A DNA stretch of 64,000 bases. Source: Gari tellinella (taxonomy: Eukaryota; Mollusca; Bivalvia; Cardiida; Psammobiidae). Location: NCBI GenBank assembly GCA_922989275.2, contig OV277858.1, positions 99,620,794 to 99,684,793 of the forward strand. Direction: 5' to 3'. A program made the position numbers and the translations under genes. The notes below the pieces were generated by a model. The model saw only the letters and a program-made list of their open reading frames with translations. It made no database searches and had not been told where the DNA came from. Positions 34,120-46,345 of the stretch are shown here, piece after piece. Within the stretch, counting starts at the first letter, position 1, and the number at the start of each line of letters is the position of its first letter.

Positions 34120-34584
34120 TTAATAAGTAAAATGCGCTACATTGCATTCCGTATTTCCCAAAGGTGACGTAAAGACGAGTCTATATCGTAATTGTAAAAC
34201 ATATCTGCAAGGATAAGAACAGTTTGATAATATTGCAATTTAAAAGTGCAATCAAATTTGTGGGATATGTTCAGACATATTGGGTAAACTTTTAGTATTT
34301 TTTCCTTTCAGCGCAGAAACAGTCTGATTTAACTATTTCGCTGTCAAAAATGGTCTGCTAAAGTTGCAATCTTTTCATACTGAAGATAAATAACCCAGAT
34401 ATAAGACACTGTTTTGCCTCTTTGTTAACCTCCAGGAAAAGCATTTATATGGGCGAGACAATACACTGTAAACGGGATAGAAATATACAATTTTAAAGCC
34501 AAAATAAATTAAACCAAGAACGTTTTAAGCTACATTTTATATCAACAGTCGACATTTTAACAACGCTTGCACAATAAAATCATA

Positions 34585-36000
34585 GTTGTATGCCCCCGAC
34601 GGCGGGCATATTATAGTTATCGCATTGTCCGCCAGTCCTTCTCTCCGTTCTTGTGTACGTGCGTACGTACCGTGTTCGGTCTGTAACTTTATTTTAATCG
34701 GTGAATGTATTTCAAAATAACTTGGCACAAATTTTCATCAGACAAAGACAATGTGTCCCGTTCAACTCCTCGATAGTTCAAGGTCACAGGGAACGATAAC
34801 GGTGTCACATATTTCATGGCTGGTCTGTAACCTTCTTATTGGTCATCACATTTCAAAATAACTTAGTTTTTGGTGAAGTTTTTCAACTTCTTTTATTATC
34901 AATTTTGACATAGTATATACAGTCGGACTGTCCTAAATCAGTCAAAATAACTTGGCATGAATGTTCACTAGATAAAGAAGATGTGGTGCGCTCAACCCCT
35001 GTGTCCATTGATCAAAGGTCAAGGTCACAGTGTACGAAAATATTGTCATGTTCGGCCTTTAACGTTTGTTTTCAACGGGGAACGGATTTCAAATTAACTT
35101 GGCACAGTTGTTAACCTGACACAGACGATATGTTGCGATCAACTCAAGTGTCCATTGGTCAAAAAGGCAAGATCACAGGGTACAGTGGAGAAACTGTTAT
35201 TCTTTCCCAATAAACGCGTTTACGCTTAAACTATTATTTACATTGCAAACAATTTGGAACCAGATCAGACGCCGGGTAACCCGGCGTCTGATCAGGCTCC
35301 AAACTGTTTGCCACCAAGATAAAAAATAATTATCAGAATTGTCCAAAAAAATTACTTGTCTACGTTTTAGTGTTTTGCGTTTGCGTTTCGTTTCGTTTAA
35401 CGGGAAAGAATAACAGATTCTCCACTGTACGATTACGCCTTCATAAATTTCCTGTCCGGTCTGTAACATTTTTATCGGTGAACGGTGGCACAAATGAATA
35501 CTAGATAAATTCCGTGTTTTGTTTTTGCATCCCTTGTCTTTGGAGTAAAGGTCAAGGTCACAGGGGACGATAACGTCTTTACAAGTTTTGTGTCCTATCT
35601 GTAATTTCTATTACCGTGAATGCATTTCAATTTTTTTTCAAAAATGTTAACCAGACAAAGACGATGTGTCTCAATCAACTCCCATGTATGTGGATAATAG
35701 GTTAAGGTCACTGGTTAAGATGCGGTTATCACAAACTCCGTGTCCGGTCTGGCATCTATGAACGGATTTCAAATTTTTTTGGCGTGTCCCGTTAAACTCC
35801 TATGGTCATGGCTCAAAGGTCGAGGCTACAGGGCATTCATTTCATGCCCGACAACATAGGCAACGTCTCCAAATGCCTCATTATTAGTGGGTTTTTTTTT
35901 CAACTTCATTATCCTTGTGTCAAAAGTCAAGGACATCGGTACATTTATGTCGGCCAAGGAGGCAGCTAGGTGCATTTGTCACACTAGTGTCACATTTCTT
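34585..36000 (+). repeat. ~150-bp degenerate tandem repeat with MITE insertion
   Basis: Units share ATTTCAAAATAACTTGGCAC, CAAAGGTCAAGGTCACAG and GGTCTGTAAC. The array begins at the GCCCCCGACGGCGGGC hairpin and is split by the family A MITE at 35183-35427. Confidence 0.75.
35183..35427 (-). mobile_element. family A MITE nested in a 34.6-36.0 kb repeat
   Basis: TA|CAGTGGAGAAAC to GATTCTCCACTG|TA; flanking repeat text (GATCACAGGG / CGATTACGCCTTC) continues on both sides. Confidence 0.93.
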
Positions 36001-36039
36001 GTTTCTTCTGAAAAGTGTCAATTTGCCATCTGGTTTTGA

Positions 36040-36270
36040 CCCTTTCATGTTTAAACTATTCGGAAGATTTTTACTCCTACACCGCTTTATTGTCGTCTGC
36101 TTCAATATTGTTGTCTGCAAAAATCGTTTCAAAGTTAAAAATAAGGCAATATGACTGAAGACATTTCAAAACGAGTGTCAAACAGTATGGATCCTCACAG
36201 AGGCGTCTGATCAGGATCCAAACTATTTTGCAAACGCGCGTTTTTAAAAGCGTCATTGAGAGTGAAAGAG
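36040..36270. mobile_element. family D MITE
   Basis: CCCTTTCATG, TTATTGTCGTCTGCTTCAAT, hairpin at 36178-36232, ATTGAGAGTGAAAGAG|TTAA. Confidence 0.8.
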
Positions 36271-36274
36271 TTAA

Positions 36275-36462
36275 ACCTCTTTACCCCATTTGTGCCCACG
36301 ATCCCATATATGGGACATAGGCAAACAGTGTAGACTCTGATCAGACGCCGCATTATGCGGCGTCTGATCAGAGACTACACTGTTTGCTGATAGGAATTTC
36401 AATATAAACAAAATGAAAATTCTGACCAGGCATCCCTTTTGATAAATCAAAGCACTAAAAGT
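36275..36462. mobile_element. family Q MITE
   Basis: Abuts a family D copy at a shared TTAA. Perfect hairpin GGCAAACAGTGTAGACTCTG ... centred on CGCATTATGCG at 36312-36386. Confidence 0.75.
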
Positions 36463-36539
36463 ACTGAAGTGGGTGTGTCCTTGTTAAAGGATGAAAAAAG
36501 TAGTTGATAAAGAGAGAGTGAATGTTATATTTACAGTAA

Positions 36540-36800
36540 GCTTTCAAAGTTTGAAAAAAGGCCCATGTGGGCCTAAATATCGCTCACCTGGGAAAACCCA
36601 GAAAAAGGGCACATGACCCCTGGGATGGGATCATTATCACCCCAAGGACATAATTTAAAATAGCTTGCTGATGAACCTGCTAATGAAGTGTTCTGTCAAA
36701 TATCTAAGCTCATGGCTTTGTACATGGTTTCAGACAGAAAGATTTTTAATTGAGAAAAAACAAACTATTTTTAGCTGCAAACTGTCAAAACAACAATTTA
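36540..36800 (-). repeat. inverted fragment of the 31.4-kb repeat element
   Basis: Reverse complement of the closing part: AAATATCGCTCACCTGGGAA, CATGACCCCTGGGATGGG, CAGACAGAAAGATTTTTAA. Confidence 0.65.
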
Positions 36801-37139
36801 ATGTAATGTATGGAATGTCATAATGACATTGTCTGATCTAAAATATGTCGAACAGTTGGGATTTTGATTAGACGCAGCGTTACGCGAGATCTTGGTTCAC
36901 ACTGCTAACACTCTGATATATAAAAATGTATTCCAGCGAGTTTAGTAGATATCATAATGACACCCATTGCAATCTTTACTGTCTGTAACTAATACTCGAT
37001 AAGTATTTGATAATTAAAACACTTTTAAATGCAGAAGTGTTAATTTGTGTTTAAGAGAGCTGGCTTATACATGATGCAATTAAAAGTTAATGTTTCTACA
37101 CGAGTGATTTTTGTGCATTGTATTTCGTCATAAAATAGC

Positions 37140-38420
37140 ATGCAGAGTGTCAAACAGTATATCCAGATCTAATCTGGATGCAAACTATTTGCAACAGTAA
37201 TAATGAATTCGCGGTATCGTGTATAAGGTTAATAATCGTCTTGATTAAAACTATTTCCAACAATAATCATACTTCCAAATTGAGTTAGCCTTCTCCTTGA
37301 TCAAGTATGAAAGTCTCGTCTGCAAATTTCGTCTTAGTGGATTGTAATGCATTTCATATCAACATAGAATAGCATCCGAGTGTAAAGCAGTTGTACCAGA
37401 TCTCATCTCGATCTAAAATATTTGCAAAAAAATGATTTTACAAAATAATCACTCTGGAAAATTGGGGTTTTTTTTTGGCTCGGAGAGCCTATATCGAATC
37501 CTTAAGAAAAATATTGGTGCGAGTCTAGCTCCCCCAACAAACAAATCCTGTCACACGGGGTTTACATATGCTATCCAATGGAGCTTCAGTTGCTGGATAC
37601 GTCACTATCAGATAAACCGTGTAGTAGCAGCACTGAGTTAAACTCAGGATCCTGAGTCTGTACCTGTGGTGATTTAAACACCGTAGTTACTCCCTTGTAA
37701 TAAACATTCACCTAGTAGCCATAGCATACGATGCATTATAAGACATTCACATTACAAAATTCTTTAGGGTCTTTAAGCGCTGCAGGTTACTGCATGGCAA
37801 TGGTAATGCAGAAACTCCATAATTAGCTTTCTGCATTACTTTGTTCTACATTAAACTGAAATTCCGAGCCTGCAGTACTACAGTACTTTGATTTTATATC
37901 TTTATAAATCGCACCCGATTGGTCAAACAGTACGTATCACGATTTGATCTGGATCCAAACTATTTGCAGCAATAATCATGAATTCGCTCGTAGCGTGCAG
38001 TCATTTGGATTGAAACTAAAATCGCACAGAGTGTCAAACAGTTCGTATCACGATCTGATCTGGATCTGTTTGTAGCAATAATCACGAAATCGACCGTAAC
38101 ATGCTGACGGTAAATATTCATCTGGATCCAAACTAAAATCGCACCGAGTGCCAAACACATCGTATCACGATCTAGTCTGGGTCCAAACTATTTGCAGCCA
38201 TTATCAGGAATTCGACGTAACGTGCAGAAGGAAAATATTCATCTGGATCCGAACTTTAAAATCGCACCGAGTGTCAAACAGTTCTTATCACGATCTGAAC
38301 TGGATCCAAACTATTTGCAGCAACAGTCACGAAATCGCCCGTAACGTGCAGAAGGTTAATATTCATCTGAATCTAAACTGTAAAATCGAACCGAGAGTCA
38401 ATGTACTGAGGCACGGAATT
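37140..38420 (+). repeat. ~125-bp tandem repeat derived from a core-1 hairpin
   Basis: Units read AGTGTCAAACAGTTCGTATC, GATCTGGATCCAAACTATTT, GCAGCAATAATCACGAA, CGTAACGTGCAGAAGG. Four clear units lie at 37905-38400 and degraded ones at 37140-37420. Confidence 0.78.
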
Positions 38421-38456
38421 ATTCTGTGTCTGGTGTAAGCCGCGCCGCATTCTTAA

Positions 38457-38668
38457 CCCTTTGCCTGCTGGGCGCGACTTTATTGATTTTCGCAAACAGT
38501 TTAGATCCAGATCAGACACCGCGTTACGAGGTGTCTGGTCTGGATCCAAATTGTTAAAAATGACACTCTTCATTAGGTTTTTTTACTTGAAAATGTATAA
38601 ATCTAAATTAAAATAAACTTTGCAGACGACAATTTTGAAGCAGACGACATCATCGGAGCCTAAGCGTT
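38457..38668. mobile_element. family D MITE
   Basis: TTAA|CCCTTTGCCTGCTGG start (piggyBac-like end), hairpin at 38493-38553, GCAGACGACATCATCGG near the right end. Confidence 0.83.
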
Positions 38669-39184
38669 GACATGTGCCTAGGTAAATGGTACCAGGTTTT
38701 ATTAACAGACCCTGGGTCGATTCGGGTACCAGCGTGAAATAAACAGGTGTTGACCTCACATAATCTTGGTAGGCTTTTGTATTCCTGCGCGTAAGGAAAA
38801 TATTTATATACTTTCCTTGTTTAACAACTACTTGTCAATATCCTTTTCATTGATTAAGTTAAAACGTTTTAGATCCAAAATTCAAATGAAAATCGGGTTC
38901 ACCAGGTGTAAGGCCATAGTTAATAACACACAGACTCATTTACATCGCCCTTTATTTTTAGCCGCCCAAGCTCACAAAATCTGCGTAATCCGGAAGCTGC
39001 TATTTAGCACCCCCTGCTAAATGCTTCGATGTATTGTTCAGCCCCGTCTGGAGATTTTTCCTGAACTACACTGTGGATGTGTCCAAGGACACACCCACAA
39101 AAATGGACTAATCCAATATATAAAAATGGAAAAATACACTGAGTTAATGGGTTAATCTGTTCAGGCGCCAAACATAAATTTAAC

Positions 39185-39372
39185 TATCTCACTACCAAGC
39201 GTAACGCTGCGTCTGATCAGGATCCAACCTGTTTGACTCTTGTATCGATATTTCTTCGGTCAAAACAGCCCTTAATATGACTTTCGAATATTGAAGACAA
39301 CACTACCAATGCAGACGATATTATGGCGGTGAGAGGGGCAAAGCAGACGATAAAGATCGGCAGTGAAAGAGT
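39185..39372. mobile_element. family D MITE, left half lost
   Basis: Right hairpin arm CTGATCAGGATCCAACCTG, then GAAGACAACACTACCAATGC and GGCAGTGAAAGAG. Confidence 0.65.
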
Positions 39373-39469
39373 AAAAAAGCAGTAGTTAACAGGGTTTTTA
39401 TCAAACCAAATATATATACATGTACCAGGCAAATTTAAACAGAATGTATGTAAAGTTATTTATTCTTAG

Positions 39470-39808
39470 CCCTTTCACTGCCATTATGACGTCATACAAA
39501 GTTGAGTGTCAAATAGTTTGGATCATGACGTTTGATCAGGATCCAAGCTATTTGAGAATACCAGTCAAGTCGCGGTCAGTAGACGAACCGTTAACCCTAA
39601 CCATGTTGAATTGTCGTCTGCTTTAAAATACATGTTTATTGTCTGCGAGAATAAATCAAAAACTAGTTTTTTAATTTTTTTCAAATTGACGAGAGGTTAA
39701 AGAATGGCAAACAGTTTGAATCCAGTTCAGACGGCGCGTTACGTGGCGTCTGGTGTGAATTCAAATTGTTTGCAAATGTAAGCCAAGTCGCGCTTAGCAT
39801 GATAAGGG
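39470..39808. mobile_element. two adjoining family D MITEs
   Basis: The first starts CCCTTTCACTGCC with a reduced GGATCATGACG hairpin and ends near GAGG|TTAA (39697); the second carries GAATCCAGTTCAGACGGCGC with partner and ends GATAAGGG|TTAA. Confidence 0.7.
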
Positions 39809-40118
39809 TTAATATAGTTTTCACCTAATTGTTTCACACCTGTGTTTTTTGTATGTGTGTAATTACCGGGTCTACATTGTGTTTGTTCATATATGGAAAC
39901 CACTGTTAACGTAGGCATTTCACTACCAAGTTAGCGCCTGATTTTTACACTTTCAGGGTCATATTCTCACAGTCTTGCCAAAGTACTAGCCTTGACAAAC
40001 TATATTAAAAATATATGTCCTAGATACAGACACGTTGCTCGTTCTTGTTAAATCGAAACCCTATATAACAAAAAGTAAAAAAAAATAACGTTTTGGAATT
40101 ATTGAAGATTTATTTTAA

Positions 40119-40596
40119 CCCTTTCCCCCATCGAAGAGATTTTAGCGTATTTAGTTCATTACCCCACTAGAGAAAACAATTTATAAAGTCATGAACATGT
40201 ACTTTAAGAAATATATAGTTTTTATATCCTAGCAAATGGTCGCTTGAAACAAGCTAAAAGTAAAGCATAATGTGCCTTAAGGCGTTTTCTGTTTTACTTT
40301 CAGTCCGCTTAATGTGGTACATTGGAGAAAACGTTATTCTTTCCCGATAAACGCGTTCACGGTTAAACTATTTTTTCCATTGCAAACAGTTTGGAGCCAG
40401 ATCAGACGCCGGGTAACCCGGCATCTGATCAGGCTCCAAACTGTTTGCCACCAAGATAAAAAATAATTATCGGAAGTGTCCAAAAAATTTACTTGTCTAC
40501 GTTTTAGTGCTTTGCGTTTCGTTTAAACGGGAAATAATAACAGATTCTCCACTGTAACCTGTCTTGAAAACACACAACATGCTTTATGGTAAAGGG
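40119..40596. mobile_element. family C MITE containing a family A MITE
   Basis: TTAA|CCCTTTCCCCC ... TATGGTAAAGGG|TTAA, with the family A insertion at 40320-40554 immediately beside core 2. Confidence 0.9.
40320..40554 (-). mobile_element. family A MITE nested in a family C MITE
   Basis: TA|CATTGGAGAAAACG to GATTCTCCACTG|TA. Family C sequence flanks both sides (core 2 to the left, TATGGTAAAGGG to the right). Confidence 0.9.
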
Positions 40597-40656
40597 TTAA
40601 TTTTGGTGACAAACAGTATGGCGTCTGATCAGATGCCGGGTTAACTCGAACTTGCC

Positions 40657-40829
40657 TAGTGTCTGATCTGGCTCCGCATTGTGCGGCGTCTGATCAAAGT
40701 ATACACTGTTTGCTGATAGGAATTTCAATATAAAAACAACAAGATGAAAATGAAAATTTTGACCAGGCATCCCTTTGATAAAAAATGGACCAATATAAAA
40801 CATGGAATAATCTCCTTGGCATAAATGGG
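40657..40829. mobile_element. family Q MITE, left half lost
   Basis: Shares GTTTGCTGATAGGAATTTCA and ACCAGGCATCCC with the copy at 36275; right end GCATAAATGGG|TTAA. Confidence 0.7.
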
Positions 40830-40891
40830 TTAATACGTTTGGCAAATAGTTTGGAGCCTGATCATCAGACGCCGGGGTTACGATGGAATTA

Positions 40892-41176
40892 CAGTACTGA
40901 ACCTTATTAAATTAAATTGATAATCGCAAGCGAATTGCCATCGAATCGCCATCGAATCGCCATCGAATCGTGCGCTTCAAAAAGCAAACCGTGTGTTTGA
41001 GTCGTTTCACGCGATTTTTCCGAAGCGGTTGTGACAAAAATGGAATCGAAAAACATTAACGAATGCATATTTGCAAATATTGGTGAGATATACAATTCAG
41101 GAAAACTTAACGCGTTAATTGCGTCGGAAAATATTTACAAGCGAATTGCCATCGAATTGCATAAGGTTCAGTACTG
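40892..41176. mobile_element. CAGTACTGAACC element nested in a family A relic
   Basis: TA|CAGTACTGAACCTTAT ... ATAAGGTTCAGTACTG|TA, 285 bp. Outside it the family A hairpin arm (GGAGCCTGATCATCAGACGC) and right arm (GTTTGAGCGTAAAATCG) resume. The interior contains the tandem motif GCCATCGAATC and a frame beginning MESKNINECIFANIGEIYNS, perhaps the 5' end of a source element's gene. Confidence 0.88.
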
Positions 41177-41239
41177 TAGTAGTTTGAGCGTAAAATCGTT
41201 TATAGGGAAAGAATAACATCTGTTTACTCGACTCATCGT

Positions 41240-41572
41240 CCTTTACAAACGATGTACCTGAAAATAGTATGTTTGGCCTATGCAAAGAGCGTGGAACAAG
41301 AGCAGAGGGTTTTGAAAGGGGTCATATTATTAGGGTCTTCACTGTTTGTCATTTTACAATTATGATGCAGAAAACAACCAAAAATGGGAAGGGTCGAATC
41401 TAATGTTGCAATAACTTGTGACCCAACCCTTTTGTTTATATTAAACAAATTTCATGATGCTCACAAGTATGAATATGTGAACTAATTGAACACTAAAATA
41501 TTATTAAACTAAACCACAAATAGTCATAAATTGACAAGATTTTACAGGAAATTGGAATTTGAAAGAGTTAAT
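41240..41572. mobile_element. family G MITE relic
   Basis: Hairpin remnants CAGAGGGTTTTG and TAGGGTCTTCACTGTTTG, right end GGAATTTGAAAGAG|TTAA. Confidence 0.55.
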
Positions 41573-41784
41573 TAATATTCAGCAAGAAGTAAATTTTATT
41601 TTTAAAAGGAATGAATGAAAACCAAATTTTGCCAAGCAATAAAAACATAAATAAGAAGTGTTCTTTGTGAATCGATTCCTGGCCGTACTATATACTTATA
41701 TATAATACATGCACGTAAATATTAGTTTAGGAAAAGGATTTTCTTACAAAATACATTTCAAAGAAAAACAAATATTAAGCTCAG

Positions 41785-41875
41785 GTTGGATTCACACCCG
41801 GGACGCAGTGAAGAAAACAAAAATTGTGTCAGGCCTTAACCACCGGGCTAATGAGTCGGTCAATTTAACATACTT
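41785..41875 (-). mobile_element. tRNA-derived SINE-like segment
   Basis: Minus strand: TAGCCCGGTGGTTAAGGCC (A box) and CCCGGGTGTGAATCC (B box) in tRNA spacing. Confidence 0.6.
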
Positions 41876-42183
41876 TACCGTACATAGAGGGAAAATGCCT
41901 TACTGTACTATTTCCTGTTTATGCCTGTGTGAGCGCAAACAATGCGAAATGGATTTACACATTCTATCAGACGGAGCAAAAAACAGCGATGGAAAATATC
42001 TAAAACTCTAAGATTTGATATGATTTTTCTTGAGAATGTTTTTAGACCGATCGTACTTTTTTAATGCCAGATGCAAGATAATGCTATACACATATACTTT
42101 TATTTGAGTATTGTCATTTTATTTTGCAAATACACCATTTTGTTTTCAGTCTCTTCAAAATAAAAACGTTCTCCGTCCTGTCC

Positions 42184-42436
42184 CAGGGCTGCCATAAGTT
42201 GACATGAAAAATCCTAAGATTTCCAAATTTGCATTTTTCAAGTGCGATTTTACGAATCGTACCTTTACCCCATAGCCTGTTTCTATTTTCATTGACATGC
42301 AACTACTTAAAGCAGGTTGTAAGTAAAGCAGAATGCGCCTTAAGGCTCATTCTGCTTTACTTTCAGTCTGCTTTTAGCTACCAAGAACTGAAAAAAAACG
42401 GAGATTTAGGAAATATCCGGAGAAATGGCAGCCCTG
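42184..42436 (+). mobile_element. family B MITE with 6-bp target duplication
   Basis: CTGTCC|CAGGGCTGCCAT ... ATGGCAGCCCTG|CTGTCC, core 2 at about 42304-42377. Confidence 0.95.
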
Positions 42437-42442
42437 CTGTCC

Positions 42443-43146
42443 CGGAACGTAAAAAGCGATGAAAGTAATCTAAAAAAATTGATTCAGTGACGTGTTTGGG
42501 ATGTGTTTTGACCTATCATAATTTTTCTAACTGCCAAATGATGCCACATTTCTGCTTTTATCTAAGAAATAATTAATTCATACCAGTGTGTGTAAACCTA
42601 AACACGGGCGGATGGACCCGAATGAGTTGATACTGTATGCGTAGAAGCCGCTTTGCACCCCCGAAAAAAACAAAACAAACAACAACAACAAAAGAACAAC
42701 AACATTGTTTTCGGAAAGTCGGTGGGTGGTGTTCGGGATGTTTTTTCTGCATCCGCTCCCCTCTCTTAACTTTCTGACATCTATGGTCTAATTTGACGCC
42801 CTAGAGGAAGGGGTAGATATAGAAAATCCGGGCGCGATGTCCTACTACAAATGTATCATTGTCGACGAGTTATCTGATAATTTAGATGCCCAGCTCAACA
42901 TACGCTACCATTGTTGAAGACCTACTTTCTATTCATTTCAATACTTCTGTTTTCTTGTCATACATGAACACCTAGATGAGACACATGCTAAAATCAATCA
43001 AAACAAGTGTTCCAACGAGCACCTGTAAAGTTTGGTAAACACGATAACCTTTCCAATTTTAGATGAATAACATGAAATATAATATAACTGCAAAATAGGA
43101 AATGTACGGTTTCAAAAATCTTGATATGACATTTAGAAATGTGTCA
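42443..43146. other. no gene recognised
   Basis: Includes an AAC-rich run (42664-42708) that could be an old SINE or retroposon tail. Confidence 0.35.
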
Positions 43147-43335
43147 ACCCCTTACTTGCTTTAATACCTCGAATAGCATTGTTTTTTACAAACAGTTTTG
43201 TCCCTGATAATCAGAGCCCAAACTGTTTGATACTCATTTCAACATTTATGAGGTCAAAATACCTAAAAATTGAATTAGAGAAATAAAAGTTGACGACAAT
43301 TGTTGAAAACTGCTGATGTCATGGTGGTGAGTGGG
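43147..43335. mobile_element. family D MITE, reduced hairpin
   Basis: CCCCTTACTTGC start, TTTGTCCCTGATAATCAGAG hairpin remnant, right end GTGGTGAGTGGG|TTAA. Confidence 0.65.
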
Positions 43336-43384
43336 TTAAACAAAATCCTTCTGACACGATAGCCATTGACGACCTAACACGAAA

Positions 43385-43490
43385 TGCTTAAAACCAAATT
43401 CGATATAGATTACAATATCCTTGGCATTTGGGAACTGACCAGACACCAACACTTCGGTAAACACCGTGATATATCACGACGTACAATGTA
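43385..43490 (-). repeat. inverted partner of 51440-51530
   Basis: CAATATCCTTGGCATTTGGG and AAACACCGTGATATATCACG match the reverse of the sequence at 51440-51530, 8 kb away. Confidence 0.7.
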
Positions 43491-43515
43491 TCCGACAAAG
43501 TTCCCTTAGTTTTAA

Positions 43516-43704
43516 CCCCTTGCCATTTAGTCATCATTTTTAAACACTTGCAATCTGCTTTATTTCTCTAATTCAAAGTGTAGGTATTTAGACTTCAGAA
43601 ATATTGAAATGAGTTACAACCAGTTTAGATCCTTGTTAGACGCCAGATAACGACTCAAAGTGTTTGCAAGTAAATATTGTTTTCACGGTAAGGTAGTGAA
43701 AGGG
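43516..43704. mobile_element. family D MITE relic
   Basis: TTAA|CCCCTTGCC ... GTAGTGAAAGGG|TTA with remnants of core 1. Confidence 0.6.
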
Positions 43705-43896
43705 TTACTTTAGTGGGAGAAGTTGATATTGTAAACCAAGCGCAAATGTCATTCAATAACACGCATAACCAATAACAAATGCTTAATGTCAAGGAGTTTG
43801 TCCGGTTACCCGGCGTCTGCAATGTACATTAAAGAATAAAGATTAGCATAAACACGGTGATGTGTATATGGTCTATTATTGAGCAATTCTGAACAT

Positions 43897-44270
43897 CAGG
43901 CTCCAAGGTTATACGCTTTTCAGTTGAGTCTAAAGTCGTTCTCAAGCATTTAATAGGACAGATTTGAGCATAGGCTTAAATCTGACCAATCAAGTGCTTG
44001 AGAACAAATTCAGACTCAGCTCAAATTCTTTATAACCTTGGACCCTGGCTCCGAGGTTATAAAGCTTTTGACTTGAGTCTGAACTCGTTCCCAAACATCT
44101 GACCAATTAAATGTTTGGGAACACACTCAAACTCAACTAAAAACGCTTTATAACCTCGGAGCCAGGCCTCATGGTAATACACCGTGTAAGATGAGTATGA
44201 GAATGACCAATCAAAAGCTTTGAAATGATTTCAGACTCATCTCAAACGCATAACAACCATTAGCCAAGTT
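43897..44270. mobile_element. family P MITEs in tandem
   Basis: Two adjoining palindromic copies, 43897-44036 (GGCTCCAAGGTTATA ... TATAACCTTGGACC) and 44038-44166 (GGCTCCGAGGTTATAAAGC with exact partner), and a decayed third to 44270. Confidence 0.8.
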
Positions 44271-44360
44271 CTTGGCTAACAACCCCGTTTGTGAGTAAGA
44301 CTAGCGATGTAAGAGGAAAAACAGATGAGTTTGATGCAGGGAAGCTGTGAAAAATATAAG

Positions 44361-44580
44361 TTGATGTCCCGTTTAAACGAAACTAAATGCCAATACAAAA
44401 TAATTAAAATGTTGAAAATGTTGCCGACGTATTTTAATCGGATTAGCAAACAGTTTGCAGCCTGATCAGACACCGGGTCACCCGGCGTCTGATCTTGCTC
44501 CAAACTGTTTGCAAAGGTACTTGTTGTTTAATTACAAGCACGTCTTTGGGGACAGAATAAAGTCGTCCCTCCTTTACAAG
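44361..44580 (+). mobile_element. family A MITE relic
   Basis: Recognisable GTTTAAACGAAACTAAA arm and hairpin GCAGCCTGATCAGACACCGG with partner; both ends decayed. Confidence 0.65.
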
Positions 44581-45596
44581 CAATACTATGCGGGCTGAAT
44601 GTTGATATTCTGTTGTAGTTCGTACATTTGCTATATATGTCTACTGAAAGTAACAAGAAACCTGGGCCCGGGTGCATGACACATAGTTAGAGCTTACCTG
44701 GGCCCGGGTGCATGACACATAGTTAGAGCTTACCTGTATACTAAATCCCTCGCTGAGAGATAAATATCGATTTTTAACTACAAGATAAACTAACTGTGTT
44801 GCATGACACACCGCTAAATTCTAGTAACATACTAAAGTTTTAGTTGATAGTTAAATATTGATTTTAGTAGACAGGTAAGATAACTAGTGTTGCACGAGCG
44901 CAAAATTGACTAACTACAAGTTAAGTTTTACCGCTAAATTTAGAGGTACTCAGTGCAGCGATAAATCCTCTAGTAGGCAGTTAAATCAGCTTACATAGCC
45001 GCGTTAAAGAAACATTTGGGATCCAGATCAGAAACATACCACCTCGGTGTCTTATCAAGGTCAAAATTGTTTGATTATTTTTGTTCTTTTATTTCATTTT
45101 CTCTGTTTGAGATTTACATATTACTAAACGCCAACACAATACAGTACAATATTTTAATTGACAACGGAAAATGATTTATATTTATCTGAGAGGCAAAACG
45201 TTTGGAGTTTGATCAGACGCCGGGTCACCCGTTATCTGATAAGGCTCAAACTTTGTAAGCAAAGACGATAAAACAATTTAGCTTAAACGGAATGGAAATA
45301 CAAACATGTTATCCACTGTATGGATGTAATACGCCATAGGATGTTGGTTGCATTGAAATATATCAACCAATTCCACACTTGAAACCTGTATTTTGGAAAA
45401 GCGGGTTCTGATCACGGTCCAAACTGTTTTAACCGAGATCCTGTTTTCTGTAACATAAAGAAGTACGAACCAATTTCAGAATACATATATGAATCTACAA
45501 TACATAATAATAATTGGTACATTATCGCAGAAAGCTCTGTTACATGTAGCAACAACGAAACAATTTATTGTGTTTTGCCATAATGTTTTCTTTTAG

Positions 45597-45833
45597 CCCT
45601 TTCGGCGCCAATTAATCGTGAGTGTTTACCCCTACACCGTTTTATTGTCGTCTGCTTTAATATTCTTATTTGTAATATCGTTTCAAAGAAAGATCCAATG
45701 TATAATGACTTAAGAAATGTCGATACGAGTGTAAAACAGTTTGGATCCTAATCAGACGTCGCGTGACGCGGCGTCTGATCTGGATCCAAACTGTTTGCAA
45801 AGCCGACTTTATGCGACTCCGGCGGTGAAAGAG
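45597..45833. mobile_element. family D MITE, first duplicate
   Basis: CCCTTTCGGCGCC, TTATTGTCGTCTGCTTTAAT, hairpin at 45738-45798, CGGCGGTGAAAGAG|TTG. The paralogous copy is at 47825-48064. Confidence 0.85.
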
Positions 45834-46093
45834 TTGCTAAAGCATGTCTATGAAACAAGAGTTTCCCATAAAGCACATCTCTAAAGAAGAATGCAATAAT
45901 AATAACTCACAATAACTCTATAATGAAATAACCTTCCGACATCTACGAGGTTCAATCATTTAGGATCTTGATCAACTACGGGTCAGAACAAGAATATTTA
46001 AAATGTATCAACTTTTCGTGTTAGGTGTAATGCGTAGTAACTTAACAGGTGAGGAACCTTCTGTCCGTACGTCTGTCTGTCTGTCACTGTCTA

Positions 46094-46194
46094 TTCTCTC
46101 TTTTTCTCTCCTTTCCCCTCTCTCTCTCGCTATCTCTCTATTGTCTGCGCTACTTCTGTATGTGTATATGTATACCTGTCTTTTAAAAGCCACC

Positions 46195-46235
<41 letters not shown>

Positions 46236-46345
46236 GCTCGTATATCTCTCCCTGTATCTCAGTATATGCATGTCCGTCTGTACATGTATATTTACCTGTC
46301 TCTTTCTATATATCTCTATCTCTCATTCTCCCAACCTCTCTTGCT
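46094..46345. repeat. CT microsatellite
   Basis: Long TCTCTC runs; the frames through it are low-complexity Ser/Leu or Arg/Glu and not genes. The counterpart in unit 2 is at 48347-48380 and 48705-48740. Confidence 0.95.
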
